DNA from: Streptococcus suis
Lineage (GTDB): Bacteria > Bacillota > Bacilli > Lactobacillales > Streptococcaceae
DNA length: 38,118 bases
Reading direction: 5' to 3'
Assembly: GCF_016775005.1 (NCBI RefSeq)
Contig: NZ_JAEUXI010000011.1
Location: forward strand, 1-38,118
The notes under the pieces were generated by a model. It saw only the letters and a list, made by a program, of their open reading frames with translations, did no database searches and had not been told where the DNA came from. The position numbers and the translations under genes are program-made. Positions 1 through 7,432 of this stretch are shown here, in pieces. Each line of letters begins with the position of its first letter. Position 1 is the stretch's first letter.

Positions 1-77
1 CCGAACACAGCAGTTAAGCCCTAGAACGCCTGAAGTAGTTGGGGGTTGCCCCCTGTGAGATACGGTAGTCGCTTAGC
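1..77 (+). rRNA. rrf: 5S ribosomal RNA, 3' portion (5' end outside window)
   Basis: The first bases match the conserved 5S core (CCGAACACAG, then the GGGGGUUGCCCCC helix and GAGAUACGG) and end near GUCGCUUAGC. The 5' third lies before the window. The gene is followed after about 4 bases by tRNA-Val, the usual arrangement at the end of a streptococcal rRNA operon. The exact 3' end is uncertain by a few bases. Confidence 0.93.
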
Positions 78-81
78 GCAA

Positions 82-154
82 GGGAGTTTAGCTCAGCTGG
101 GAGAGCATCTGCCTTACAAGCAGAGGGTCAGCGGTTCGATCCCGTTAACTCCCA
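82..154 (+). tRNA. tRNA-Val(TAC)
   Basis: A full cloverleaf of 73 nt. The acceptor arms GGGAGTT/AACTCCC pair perfectly, with discriminator A and anticodon TAC. No CCA is encoded. It is first in the tRNA cluster after 5S. Confidence 0.97.
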
Positions 155-160
155 TTTTAA

Positions 161-231
161 GCGGGTGTAGTTTAGTGGTAAAACTACAGCCTTCCAAGCT
201 GTTGTCGCGAGTTCGATTCTCGTCACCCGCT
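161..231 (+). tRNA. tRNA-Gly(TCC)
   Basis: A cloverleaf of 71 nt with acceptor GCGGGTG/CACCCGC, discriminator T and anticodon TCC. CCA is not encoded. Confidence 0.97.
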
Positions 232-265
232 TTGAACTAAATATGTTCTACCCAAACTTTTGTTT

Positions 266-339
<74 letters not shown>

Positions 340-344
340 TATAT

Positions 345-416
345 GGTCCGTTGGTCAAGGGGTTAAGACACCGCCTTTTCACGGCGGTAACACGGGTTCG
401 AATCCCGTACGGACTG
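345..416 (+). tRNA. tRNA-Glu(TTC)
   Basis: A cloverleaf of 72 nt with anticodon TTC. The acceptor GGTCCGT/ACGGACT includes a terminal G-U pair, and the discriminator is G. Confidence 0.97.
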
Positions 417-424
417 TATTTATT

Positions 425-514
425 GGAGGATTACCCAAGTCCGGCTGAAGGGAACGGTCTTGAAAACCGTCAGGCGTGTAAAAGCGTGCGTGGGTTCGAA
501 TCCCACATCCTCCT
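425..514 (+). tRNA. tRNA-Ser(TGA)
   Basis: A class II tRNA of 90 nt with a long variable arm (GCGTGTAAAAGCGTGC region). Acceptor GGAGGAT/ATCCTCC, anticodon TGA. Confidence 0.96.
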
Positions 515-523
515 TTTGATTAG

Positions 524-597
<74 letters not shown>

Positions 598-600
598 TTT

Positions 601-673
601 GGCTCGGTAGCTCAGTTGGTAGAGCAATGGATTGAAGCTCCATGTGTCGGCGGTTCGATTCCGTCTCGCGCCA
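601..673 (+). tRNA. tRNA-Phe(GAA)
   Basis: A cloverleaf of 73 nt with anticodon GAA and discriminator A. The acceptor arms GGCTCGG/TCGCGCC contain an internal T604-C669 mismatch (positions 4-69); the other arms pair normally. I believe this form is common in streptococci, so I do not call it a pseudogene. Confidence 0.95.
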
Positions 674-688
674 TTAACTTAATATTCT

Positions 689-769
689 GGAGAGATAGCG
701 AAGAGGCTAAACGCGGCGGACTGTAAATCCGCTCCTTCGGGTTCGGGGGTTCGAATCCCTCTCTCTCCA
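689..769 (+). tRNA. tRNA-Tyr(GTA)
   Basis: A class II tRNA of 81 nt with acceptor GGAGAGA/TCTCTCC, anticodon GTA, a long variable arm and discriminator A. It is probably a substrate of the tyrS product encoded in the same window. Confidence 0.96.
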
Positions 770-776
770 TACCTTT

Positions 777-847
777 ACGGGCATAGTTTAAAGGTAGAAC
801 TAAGGTCTCCAAAACCTTCAGTGTGGGTTCAATTCCTACTGCCCGTG
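777..847 (+). tRNA. tRNA-Trp(CCA)
   Basis: A cloverleaf of 71 nt with acceptor ACGGGCA/TGCCCGT, anticodon CCA and discriminator G. Confidence 0.96.
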
Positions 848-852
848 TAGAT

Positions 853-926
853 GGCGGGTGTGGTGAAGTGGTTAACACATCAGATTGTGGCTCTGACATT
901 CGGGGGTTCGATTCCCCTCACTCGCC
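853..926 (+). tRNA. tRNA-His(GTG)
   Basis: The anticodon is GTG. The acceptor stem has eight pairs (GGCGGGTG/CACTCGCC) because the extra G at -1, required for histidine identity, is encoded and pairs with C73. Confidence 0.96.
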
Positions 927-938
927 TATTTTTATTAA

Positions 939-1010
939 TGGGGTATCGCCAAGCGGTAAGGCAAGGGACTTTGACTCCCTCATTCGTTGGTTCGAATCCA
1001 GCTACCCCAG
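939..1010 (+). tRNA. tRNA-Gln(TTG)
   Basis: A cloverleaf of 72 nt with acceptor TGGGGTA/TACCCCA, anticodon TTG and discriminator G. Confidence 0.96.
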
Positions 1011-1022
1011 TTACAACTATAA

Positions 1023-1106
1023 GCCGGCGTGGCGGAATTGGCAGACGCGCTGGACTCAAAATCCAGTGTCCGCAAGGACGTGCCGGTTCGACCCCGGCCG
1101 CCGGTA
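1023..1106 (+). tRNA. tRNA-Leu(CAA)
   Basis: A class II tRNA of 84 nt with acceptor GCCGGCG/CGCCGGT, anticodon CAA in a CTGGA/TCCAG stem, and a long variable arm. It is the last gene of the cluster, directly before a strong terminator. Confidence 0.96.
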
Positions 1107-1113
1107 TAGTTGA

Positions 1114-1153
1114 AAAGAACTTTCAAGTTTTTCTTGAAAGTTCTTTCTTTTTG
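1114..1153 (+). terminator. Rho-independent terminator of the rRNA-tRNA operon
   Basis: A perfect 14-bp stem (1114-1127 with 1133-1146, outer arm AAAGAACTTTCAAG) with a TTTTT loop, followed by a T-rich tail. It lies 8 bases after tRNA-Leu and before the adcR promoter. Confidence 0.93.
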
Positions 1154-1154
1154 C

Positions 1155-1193
1155 TTGCATTTTCAATTTTTTATGATATACTTAACAAGTTAA
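1155..1193 (+). promoter_or_regulatory. adc operon promoter with AdcR box
   Basis: The -35-like TTGCAT (1155-1160), a 16-base spacer, and TATACT (1177-1182) with an upstream TG form an extended -10 promoter. TTAACAAGTTAA (1182-1193) matches the known AdcR operator consensus TTAACYRGTTAA in its palindromic arms and touches the -10. Zinc-loaded AdcR bound here would block its own operon, so this predicts autoregulated zinc-repressed expression. Confidence 0.88.
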
Positions 1194-1218
1194 CAATTAA
1201 TTGATTAAGGAAATACTT

Positions 1219-1662
1219 ATGAGTAAGCTTGCGCATTTAATAGAAGTCAAATTACAGGAGATTATCCTGAGTTCTGAAAATCATTTGGAAATTTTGGTTG
1301 GGTCTTGCCAGAGTCAAGAAACGCTGACTAATACACAGGAACATATCTTGATGTTGATTGAGAATAAGTCATATACTAGTTCTGAAATCGCCAAGGAATT
1401 GGGGGTTAGCCAGGCTGCTATTACCAAGGCTGTTAAATCTTTGTTGGCAAAAGATATGTTGATGGGGATGCGGGATGAAAAGGATGCACGAATCATTCGG
1501 TATCAGTTGACTGATAAGGCCAAGCCAATTGCTTTAGAACATGCGCATCATCATGAATTAACGATTGCTACTTATGACGAAGTATTGGCTGCTTATAGCC
1601 AAGAGGAACAAGAGATTATTGGTCGTTTTTTGACTGATTTAGTTGGGAAAATTAAAAAGTAA
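1219..1662 (+). CDS. adcR: AdcR, zinc-responsive MarR-family repressor
   Basis: This is a 147-residue MarR-family winged-helix regulator that senses zinc and represses high-affinity zinc uptake. The helix-turn-helix lies at about residues 52-78 and the wing (RDEKDAR) at 85-91. Residues aligned with the zinc ligands known in pneumococcal AdcR are all present at the same numbering: E24, C30, H42, H108 and H112. I chose ATG 1219 because AAGGAAA lies at 1207-1213; a TTG at 1201 in the same frame has no ribosome binding site. The stop overlaps adcC by one base (TAATG), so the two are translationally coupled. An AdcR box covers the promoter. The identification is very secure. Confidence 0.96.
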   Translation: MSKLAHLIEVKLQEIILSSENHLEILVGSCQSQETLTNTQEHILMLIENKSYTSSEIAKELGVSQAAITKAVKSLLAKDMLMGMRDEKDARIIRYQLTDKAKPIALEHAHHHELTIATYDEVLAAYSQEEQEIIGRFLTDLVGKIKK

Positions 1663-2372
1663 TGAGATATATCACTGTTGAAGACTTGTCTTTTTCATAT
1701 GAACAAGAACCGGTCTTAGAGCACATTCATTATCATTTGGATAGTGGAGAATTTGTAACACTTACTGGAGAGAATGGAGCAGCAAAGTCGACTTTGATTC
1801 GTGCGACGCTGGGAATTTTGAAACCTTTGTCTGGCACTGTTGTGATTTCTGATAAGAGTATTTCGGGTAAGAAATTGCGGATGGCCTATCTCCCACAGCA
1901 GATTGCTAGTTTTAATGCTGGTTTTCCAAGTACTGTTTTGGAATTTGTTCGTTCGGGGCGTTACCCAAGGCAGGGTTGGTTTAGACGGTTGACGGCTCAC
2001 GATGAGGAACATGTGAAGAAGAGTTTGGAATCAGTTGGTATGTGGGATCATCGAGATAAAAAACTGGGTTCATTGAGCGGTGGACAAAAGCAACGGGCTG
2101 TCATTGCTCGGATGTTTGCATCTGATCCGGATATTTTCATTCTGGATGAGCCGACTACTGGTATGGACAGTGGTACCAAGGATGCCTTTTATAAGTTAAT
2201 GCACCATTCTGCGAAAAAGCATGGAAAGGCTGTTTTGATGATTACTCATGATCCTGATGAGTTGAGTCGGTATGCAGATCGCAATATTCACTTGGTTCGT
2301 GACCAGGCTTCACCTTGGCGTTGTTTCAATGTTCATGATGCGGAACTAGAAACGGAGGTAGGCCATGTTTGA
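1662..2372 (+). CDS. adcC: AdcC, zinc ABC transporter ATP-binding protein
   Basis: This 236-residue ATPase powers zinc import through AdcB. In order it has a Walker A at 36-44 (GENGAAKST, with Ala at the last usually glycine position, which I recall is also so in pneumococcal AdcC), a Q-loop at 77-80 (LPQQ), the ABC signature LSGGQKQR at 138-145, Walker B ending DEP at 162-164, and a switch His in MITHDPDE. The start codon shares its A with the adcR stop, and the 3' end overlaps adcB by 8 bases. This is tight operon packing with the repressor upstream and the permease and binding protein downstream. Confidence 0.96.
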   Translation: MRYITVEDLSFSYEQEPVLEHIHYHLDSGEFVTLTGENGAAKSTLIRATLGILKPLSGTVVISDKSISGKKLRMAYLPQQIASFNAGFPSTVLEFVRSGRYPRQGWFRRLTAHDEEHVKKSLESVGMWDHRDKKLGSLSGGQKQRAVIARMFASDPDIFILDEPTTGMDSGTKDAFYKLMHHSAKKHGKAVLMITHDPDELSRYADRNIHLVRDQASPWRCFNVHDAELETEVGHV

Positions 2373-3177
2373 TCTGTCTATTTTCCAGTATGATTTCATG
2401 CAGCGGGCTTTTTTGGCAATTATTGCTATGAGTTTGTTTTCGCCAATCCTGGGTGTTTTTCTCATTCTCAGAAGACAGAGTTTGATGTCAGATACCCTTA
2501 GTCACGTTTCCTTAGCAGGTGTGGCGTTTGGTTTGGTTTTGGGGATTTCTCCGACTGTGTCAACCTTACTTGTTGTGATTGTGGCAGCAGTCTTTCTTGA
2601 GTACTTGCGGACGATCTATAAAAACTTTATGGAAATCGGTACGGCTATTTTGATGTCAACAGGTCTGGCTATTTCTCTTATTGTCATGAATAAGTCTGGC
2701 GGTAAGTCGAGTTTGAGTTTAGATCAATATCTGTTTGGATCGATTGTCACTATTAGCCAAGAACAGGTCTGGGCTTTGTTTGGTATTGCAGGTGCGGTTA
2801 TCTTGTTGACTCTTCTTTTCCTACGTCCTATGTATATCTTGACCTTTGATGAGGATACAGCTTTTGTGGACGGTTTACCAGTACGTGCCATGTCTATTGC
2901 CTTTAATGTGGTGACAGGTGTCGCCATTGCCCTGATGATTCCTGCGGCTGGTGCCCTCTTGGTCTCAACCATCATGGTCTTGCCTGCAGCCATTGCGCTT
3001 CGTCTAGGGAAAAATTTCAAGTCGGTGATTGTGATCGGGATGTCGATTGGTTTCTTTGGAATGGTCACTGGTTTGTTGACGTCTTACTATGCTGAAACAC
3101 CTGCAAGTGCCAGCATCACTTTGATTTTTATTAGTATTTTCTTGTTGGTGAATCTAGTAGCCAAGTTTAAAAAATAG
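2365..3177 (+). CDS. adcB: AdcB, zinc ABC transporter permease
   Basis: This is a 270-residue integral membrane protein of the ABC-3 (ZnuB/AdcB) family and forms the membrane channel of the zinc importer. It has repeated hydrophobic segments spread over the whole length, roughly seven or eight helices. The early motif [17 protein letters not shown] (around residues 41-57) is typical of the family and of the ATPase-coupling region. The gene starts 8 bases inside adcC and ends 8 bases before adcA, so it belongs to the adcRCBA operon. Confidence 0.95.
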   Translation: MFDLSIFQYDFMQRAFLAIIAMSLFSPILGVFLILRRQSLMSDTLSHVSLAGVAFGLVLGISPTVSTLLVVIVAAVFLEYLRTIYKNFMEIGTAILMSTGLAISLIVMNKSGGKSSLSLDQYLFGSIVTISQEQVWALFGIAGAVILLTLLFLRPMYILTFDEDTAFVDGLPVRAMSIAFNVVTGVAIALMIPAAGALLVSTIMVLPAAIALRLGKNFKSVIVIGMSIGFFGMVTGLLTSYYAETPASASITLIFISIFLLVNLVAKFKK

Positions 3178-3185
3178 GAGGAATT

Positions 3186-4694
3186 ATGAAAAAATTAGCA
3201 GTTTTAGGTTTGAGTTTATCGCTTTTGGCTTTGTCGGCCTGCGGCAATAGCACAGCTTCTCAGGATGATGAGTTGAACATCGTGACTACCTTTTATCCTG
3301 TCTATGAGTTCACCAAGCAGGTGGCAGGTGATGAGGCAAATGTTGATCTGTTGGTTAAGGCAGGGACAGAGGTTCATGGTTATGAGCCGTCAGCTAAAGA
3401 TATTGCTCGTATCCAAGAGGCAGATGCTTTTGTTTATGAAAATGAAAATATGGAAACATGGGTTCCAGATGTACTGGATACTATTGATACAGAACAGGTT
3501 GGTGTCATCAAGGCGACGGAGGGAATGTTGCTCTTACCTGGTAGCGAGGAAGAAGAACATGACCATGCTGAAGGGGAAGAACATAATCACGCATATGACC
3601 CACACGTTTGGTTGTCGCCGGAACGTTCCATTACCTTAGTAGAAACCATTCGGGATGGTTTGATTGCCCAGTACCCTGAGAAAAAAGCTGTTTTTGAAGA
3701 AAATGCGGCAGCCTATATTGAAAAGCTAGAAGATCTGCATTCTCAATACACAGAAACCTTGTCAGCTGCTAAGCAAAAATACTTTGTTACCCAGCACACT
3801 GCCTTTGCTTACTTGGCTTTGGACTATGGTTTGCACCAAGTATCCATCACCGGTGTCTCTGCAGACCAAGAGCCTACGGCAACTCGCTTGGCAGAATTGG
3901 CTGAATACATCAAGACCTATGGCATCAAGTACATCTATTTTGAAGAGAATGCTTCTTCAGCAGTGGCAGAAACCTTGGCTAAGGAAACAGGTGTTGAGCT
4001 GGATGTCCTTGATACTTTGGAGAGCTTGACGACAGAGGCTATGGACAAGGGCGAGGACTATATTTCCATCATGGAAGCCAACTTGGCGGCCTTGGCAAAA
4101 ACAACCAGCCAAGCAGGTGTAGAGATCTTGCCAGAAGAAGGTGCTGAGACTGCGCAAACTGTCTATAATGGTTATTTTGAAGATAGTGCCGTAAAAGATC
4201 GTACTCTTTCAGATTATGCAGGTGAGTGGCAATCTGTTTATCCATACTTGCTTGATGGGACGCTAGATCAGGTCTGGGATTACAAGGCTAAGATCAAAGG
4301 TGGTATGACAGCTGAAGAGTACAAGGCTTATTACGATACAGGCTACAAAACAGATGTTGATCAAATTAACATTACAGATAATACCATGGAATTTGTAGTG
4401 GGAGATAAGAAAGAAAAATTCACATATAAGTATGTGGGTTATAAGATTTTGACCTATAAAAAAGGAAATCGTGGTGTTCGTTTCTTGTTTGAAGCAACGG
4501 ATGCAAATGCTGGCAACTATAAGTATGTTCAATTTAGTGACCACAATATCGCACCTGTCAAAACAGGTCACTTCCATATCTATTTTGGTGGAGAGAGCCA
4601 AGAAAAACTTTTGGAAGAATTGGAAAACTGGCCGACTTACTATCCAGTTGGTTTGACTGGTTTGGAAATTGGTCAGGAAATGCTGGCTCACTAA
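3186..4694 (+). CDS. adcA: AdcA, zinc-binding lipoprotein with C-terminal ZinT domain
   Basis: This 502-residue extracellular lipoprotein captures zinc for AdcBC. The signal peptide ends in the lipobox LSAC with lipidated Cys19. Residues about 30-310 are a cluster A-I (ZnuA-like) binding domain: candidate ligands are H64 and H140, a further His near 200 and a Glu near 277. A His/Glu-rich loop spans 121-136 just before H140. Residues about 322-502 form a ZinT domain, recognisable from YNGYFEDSAVKDR and the C-terminal His cluster around DHNIAPVKTGHFHIYF. This two-domain form is the known streptococcal AdcA arrangement. AGGAGG lies just before the ATG. It is the last gene of the operon. Confidence 0.96.
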   Translation: MKKLAVLGLSLSLLALSACGNSTASQDDELNIVTTFYPVYEFTKQVAGDEANVDLLVKAGTEVHGYEPSAKDIARIQEADAFVYENENMETWVPDVLDTIDTEQVGVIKATEGMLLLPGSEEEEHDHAEGEEHNHAYDPHVWLSPERSITLVETIRDGLIAQYPEKKAVFEENAAAYIEKLEDLHSQYTETLSAAKQKYFVTQHTAFAYLALDYGLHQVSITGVSADQEPTATRLAELAEYIKTYGIKYIYFEENASSAVAETLAKETGVELDVLDTLESLTTEAMDKGEDYISIMEANLAALAKTTSQAGVEILPEEGAETAQTVYNGYFEDSAVKDRTLSDYAGEWQSVYPYLLDGTLDQVWDYKAKIKGGMTAEEYKAYYDTGYKTDVDQINITDNTMEFVVGDKKEKFTYKYVGYKILTYKKGNRGVRFLFEATDANAGNYKYVQFSDHNIAPVKTGHFHIYFGGESQEKLLEELENWPTYYPVGLTGLEIGQEMLAH

Positions 4695-4704
4695 GAATAA
4701 TGAG

Positions 4705-4734
4705 AAGACTGGGCAAGATGTTCAGTCTTTCTTC
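4705..4734 (+). terminator. Probable weak terminator after adcA
   Basis: AAGACTG (4705-4711) pairs with CAGTCTT (4723-4729) around an 11-base loop and is followed by TCTTCTT. The stem is short and the tail is interrupted, so termination may be partial. Confidence 0.55.
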
Positions 4735-4778
4735 TTGACATTTTTTGACTACAAATGTAAACTGAATGTAGAAATGTG
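4735..4778 (+). promoter_or_regulatory. copYZ promoter with cop box
   Basis: TTGACA (4735-4740), 17 bases, TAAACT (4758-4763). TACAAATGTA (4750-4759) is an exact match to the CopY operator core TACANNTGTA and overlaps the -10. A degenerate second copy, TAGAAATGTG (4769-4778), follows. Two boxes around the start site are usual for cop operons, so copper-relieved repression by CopY is expected. Confidence 0.88.
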
Positions 4779-4793
4779 ATTGGAGGTGTGTGT

Positions 4794-5240
4794 GTGGAGC
4801 AGACAATTTCTGCTGCGGAGTGGCAGGTCATGCGGGTCCTGTGGGCCCAGCCTGGTGCAACTTCTCAGGAAATTATTCAGGCCTTGCAGGAAGGCTTTGA
4901 TTGGCAGGCGACGACCATTAAGACACTCTTGGGGCGGCTGCGGAAGAAAAACTATTTGAGAATGGATAAGGAAACCAGCAAGTACCACTATTATCCGCTG
5001 ATCAGTGAAGAGGAGCATTTGCAGGGGCAGGTGGAGCTCTTACTAGCTACCATATGTTCCACAAAACAGGGGAAACTGGTTGAAAAACTGCTAGACACAG
5101 GGATATTTTCCCAAAAAAGCCTTGAAAGTCTGGCCAGCAAAATCTCGCAGCTACAAAAGACCGCACCCGAGCAAATCGCTTGTCGGTGTTTGGCGGGGCA
5201 ATGTACCTGTGGGCATCATGCAAAAGGAGAAAGAAGATGA
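4794..5240 (+). CDS. copY: CopY, copper-responsive repressor
   Basis: This 148-residue repressor belongs to the CopY/BlaI (penicillinase-repressor) family. The N-terminal winged helix (SAAEWQVMRVLW, TIKTLLGRLRKKNYL) binds cop boxes. The C-terminal CXCX4CXC motif (C130, C132, C137, C139) binds Zn or Cu(I); copper displaces zinc and releases DNA. I chose GTG 4794 because GGAGG (4782-4786) sits 7 bases upstream; in-frame GTGs at 4776 and 4788 lie before or too close to that site. The stop overlaps the copZ start as ATGA. Usually copA, a Cu-exporting P-type ATPase, is in this operon; here it is absent. Confidence 0.93.
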   Translation: MEQTISAAEWQVMRVLWAQPGATSQEIIQALQEGFDWQATTIKTLLGRLRKKNYLRMDKETSKYHYYPLISEEEHLQGQVELLLATICSTKQGKLVEKLLDTGIFSQKSLESLASKISQLQKTAPEQIACRCLAGQCTCGHHAKGERR

Positions 5241-5446
5241 AGCAAACTTTGAAATTGAAAAACTTATCGTGCCAAAACTGTGTCAAGCATGTGACCAATC
5301 ACCTCTTGGACTTGGACGGGGTGGAAGATGTGAAAATCCAGCTGGAAGAGCAGTTGGCGGAGGTGGAAACCTCTGTGGCCTATGACTTGGAACAGTACCA
5401 AGAGGTGCTGGATGATACTATCTATGAAGTGGAAGAGTTGATATAA
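5237..5446 (+). CDS. copZ: CopZ-like copper chaperone (heavy-metal-associated domain)
   Basis: A 69-residue protein with an HMA fold. The metal-binding loop is LSC12QNC15, a CXXC with Leu-Ser instead of the common Met-Xaa before the first Cys. HMA proteins of this size carry Cu(I) to an exporting ATPase and to CopY. The ATG at 5237 overlaps the copY stop and has AAGGAG (5224-5229) before it; in-frame upstream codons would lie inside copY without a ribosome site. The acidic C-terminal half (QEVLDDTIYEVEELI) is usual for such chaperones. A bidirectional terminator follows directly. Confidence 0.88.
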   Translation: MKQTLKLKNLSCQNCVKHVTNHLLDLDGVEDVKIQLEEQLAEVETSVAYDLEQYQEVLDDTIYEVEELI

Positions 5447-5449
5447 GCG

Positions 5450-5475
5450 AAAAAGCAGCCGTCGGGCTGCTTTTT
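5450..5475. terminator. Bidirectional terminator between copZ and the HIT gene
   Basis: GCAGCC (5455-5460), loop GTCG, GGCTGC (5465-5470), flanked by AAAAA on one side and TTTTT on the other. It can serve the convergent genes on both strands. Confidence 0.93.
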
Positions 5476-5851
5476 ATAATGCTTTGAGAAATCTATGCAG
5501 GTCTAGTTGGACTTGTGCAAGTGAAATTTGGTCCCAGAAGCCGTCTGATTGAAAGCGTGGAATCAGGTGGACATGGAAATGGGTGCCAGCGTCAAACAAG
5601 CGGTCGTTGCAGGCTATGGTCACGCCGTCAATTGTCAATGCTTGACAGAGTTTTTCAGTCAACAAGACTTCTAGGTCTGACAGTTCATAGCGAACAGCAG
5701 GAGGGACTTGGCTGAGCGTGTCATAGTGTTCCTTGCTGATAATCAGCAGATGTCCTGTTTGAATAGGGTCAATGTCCCAGACAACCTTGAAATGCTCTGT
5801 CTGGTAGAGAATATCTTCTTCTTTGAGTTGGTGGCAAAAAATGCAGGTCAT
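5474..5851 (-). CDS. HIT-family nucleotide hydrolase/transferase
   Basis: A 125-residue protein of the histidine triad superfamily. The catalytic motif is H91-F-H93-V-H95-LIPR, and the nucleotide-binding core GHLLIISKEHYDTLSQV lies at about 33-49. It starts with MTCIFC (C3, C6), a pattern seen in HIT proteins that bind a structural zinc. HIT proteins hydrolyse or transfer nucleoside monophosphates from dinucleotide or phosphoramidate substrates; the exact substrate cannot be read here. AGGAG precedes the ATG. It lies 56 bases downstream of tyrS on the same strand with a terminator between, so it may depend partly on tyrS read-through. Confidence 0.92.
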   Translation of the reverse strand: MTCIFCHQLKEEDILYQTEHFKVVWDIDPIQTGHLLIISKEHYDTLSQVPPAVRYELSDLEVLLTEKLCQALTIDGVTIACNDRLFDAGTHFHVHLIPRFQSDGFWDQISLAQVQLDLHRFLKAL

Positions 5852-5873
5852 GTCTTTTCTCCTAGGTTAGCAG

Positions 5874-5899
5874 AAAAGGAAATCACATAGGATTTCCTT
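5874..5899 (-). terminator. Terminator of tyrS
   Basis: On the minus strand AAGGAAATC pairs with GATTTCCTT around CTATGT and is followed by TTC-rich sequence (stem 5877-5884 with 5891-5898). The tail is short, so some read-through into the HIT gene is plausible. Confidence 0.7.
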
Positions 5900-5907
5900 G
5901 AAAAATA

Positions 5908-7164
5908 TTAATAAGTCAAAACAGAATACTTCTTCTTCCCACGGCGGATAACGGTCAACTCGCCGTCAATCTTGTCGCTGTCAGAAAGAGTATAGTCCAA
6001 GTCCTGCACACGCTCACCGTTGACATAGATGGCACCATTTGCTACATCTTCACGAGCTTGGCGTTTTGAGTTGACAATACCAGAGGTAACCAAGAGTTCA
6101 ACGATGTTAAGGTTGTCTTCAGCCTGGACAGCGTAGTTTGGAACGTTGCTGAGGCCCTGCTTGAGTTCTTTCGCGGATAGGTTTTTGATATTGCCAGCGA
6201 ACAATTGCTCGGTAATATTAAGGGCTTGGTTATAGGCTTCTTCACCGTGGACCAGTGTCACGACTTCCTTAGCCAAAATCTTCTGAGCTAGGCGTTCGTG
6301 ACGGGCAGCGTCAAATTGTTTCTCGATTTCAGCAATCTCATCCAGTGACAAGAAGGTAAAGATTTTCAAGAAACGAACGGCATCGTCGTCCATGACATTG
6401 AGCCAGAATTGGTACATTTCATACGGAGAAGTCTTATCGGCATCGAGCCAAACAGCGTTGCCCTCTGACTTACCAAACTTCTTACCTGTTGAGTCGGTGA
6501 TAAGGGGAACAGTCATCACGTGACCAGACTTGTCAGCCTTGCGGCGAAGCAATTCAGTACCTGCTGTCATGTTACCCCACTGGTCAGAACCCCCGATTTG
6601 TAGGGTCACATTGTGCTTGTCATTGAGTTCATAGAAGTCATAACCCTGCATGATTTGATAGGCAAACTCGGTGTAGGAAATCCCTGTCTCAATCCGTTTT
6701 TTCACAGAGTCTTTGCTCATCATGTAATTGACTGTGTAGTATTTACCAACATCACGGAGGAAGTCGATAAAGCTGATGTCTGAGAACCAGTCATAGTTGT
6801 TGACCATTTCGGCCTTGTTGTCACCATTTTCAAAATCTAAGAAACGGGAGAGCTGACCTTGGATTTTTGTTACCCAACCGTCCACGGTATCTTTGGTTTG
6901 CAAGCTGCGCTCCGCATCCTTGAAGGAAGGGTCGCCAATCAGACCAGTTGCACCGCCAACTAGGGCGTAAGGCTTGTGACCAGCTAACTGCAAGCGACGG
7001 CTAGTTAAGATAGCAACCAAGTGCCCCAAGTGTAAACTATCTGCTGTTGGATCGTAGCCTGTGTAATAAGAAACCTGTCCTTCTGTCAATGCTTTTACCA
7101 AGGCTTCTTCATCTGTCGTTTGAAAGACCAAGCCACGAGCTTTTAGTTCTTCAAAAATGTTCAT
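5908..7164 (-). CDS. tyrS: Tyrosyl-tRNA synthetase
   Basis: A 418-residue class I synthetase that attaches tyrosine to tRNA-Tyr in the cytoplasm. The HIGH-type motif is HLGH at 45-48, the tyrosine pocket contains [12 protein letters not shown], and the KMSKS-type motif is KFGKS at about 231-235. Residues about 350-418 form an S4 RNA-binding domain ([27 protein letters not shown] region is characteristic). The length is normal for bacterial TyrRS. The start has AAGGAGAAG upstream. It is divergent from pbp1b, with about 200 bases of transcribed leader between its promoter and its start. Confidence 0.97.
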   Translation of the reverse strand: MNIFEELKARGLVFQTTDEEALVKALTEGQVSYYTGYDPTADSLHLGHLVAILTSRRLQLAGHKPYALVGGATGLIGDPSFKDAERSLQTKDTVDGWVTKIQGQLSRFLDFENGDNKAEMVNNYDWFSDISFIDFLRDVGKYYTVNYMMSKDSVKKRIETGISYTEFAYQIMQGYDFYELNDKHNVTLQIGGSDQWGNMTAGTELLRRKADKSGHVMTVPLITDSTGKKFGKSEGNAVWLDADKTSPYEMYQFWLNVMDDDAVRFLKIFTFLSLDEIAEIEKQFDAARHERLAQKILAKEVVTLVHGEEAYNQALNITEQLFAGNIKNLSAKELKQGLSNVPNYAVQAEDNLNIVELLVTSGIVNSKRQAREDVANGAIYVNGERVQDLDYTLSDSDKIDGELTVIRRGKKKYSVLTY

Positions 7165-7373
7165 ACTCTTCTCCTTATAGCTGATTTGAGATTTCTAATA
7201 CGCCAAAAGAAAACAAGACCAAATTGCTGCAAGCCTTGGATGGCTACAGAAAGGAGGCCTTTTATAGGGCGTGCTAGTCTTCACAATCTAAACTAACGGA
7301 CCAAGGCCAGGAGCTGGAAATCATTTCCCCTGTTTTTGAACCGCTAGTATCATAAAAATTCCCTCTTATTATA
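7165..7373 (-). promoter_or_regulatory. tyrS promoter and structured 5' leader
   Basis: On the minus strand TGG-TATAAT (the -10 at 7368-7373) forms an extended -10 promoter with no good -35. The leader of about 195 nt contains CAGG...CTCCTG and GCCTTGG/CCAAGGC pairings. I looked for the T-box core (TGGNACCGCG), normal for Gram-positive synthetase leaders, and did not find it. The leader is therefore structured but unclassified. Confidence 0.6.
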
Positions 7374-7384
7374 CCATGAAATCG

Positions 7385-7411
7385 TTGAAAAGAAACAAAA
7401 TTTGGTATAAT
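7385..7411 (+). promoter_or_regulatory. pbp1b promoter
   Basis: TTGAAA (7385-7390) and TGG-TATAAT (-10 at 7406-7411) with a short 15-base spacer and extended -10. AAGGAG (7421-7426) follows, 6 bases before the ATG. It is back to back with the tyrS promoter; the two -10 boxes are only 32 bases apart. Confidence 0.8.
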
Positions 7412-7432
7412 GGATAGGATAAGGAGTTTTTT

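Noticed and set aside
7165..7373. T-box riboswitch before tyrS
   Set aside because: The defining TGGNACCGCG sequence was not found on the minus strand. Only TTGGTCCGTTAG is loosely similar.
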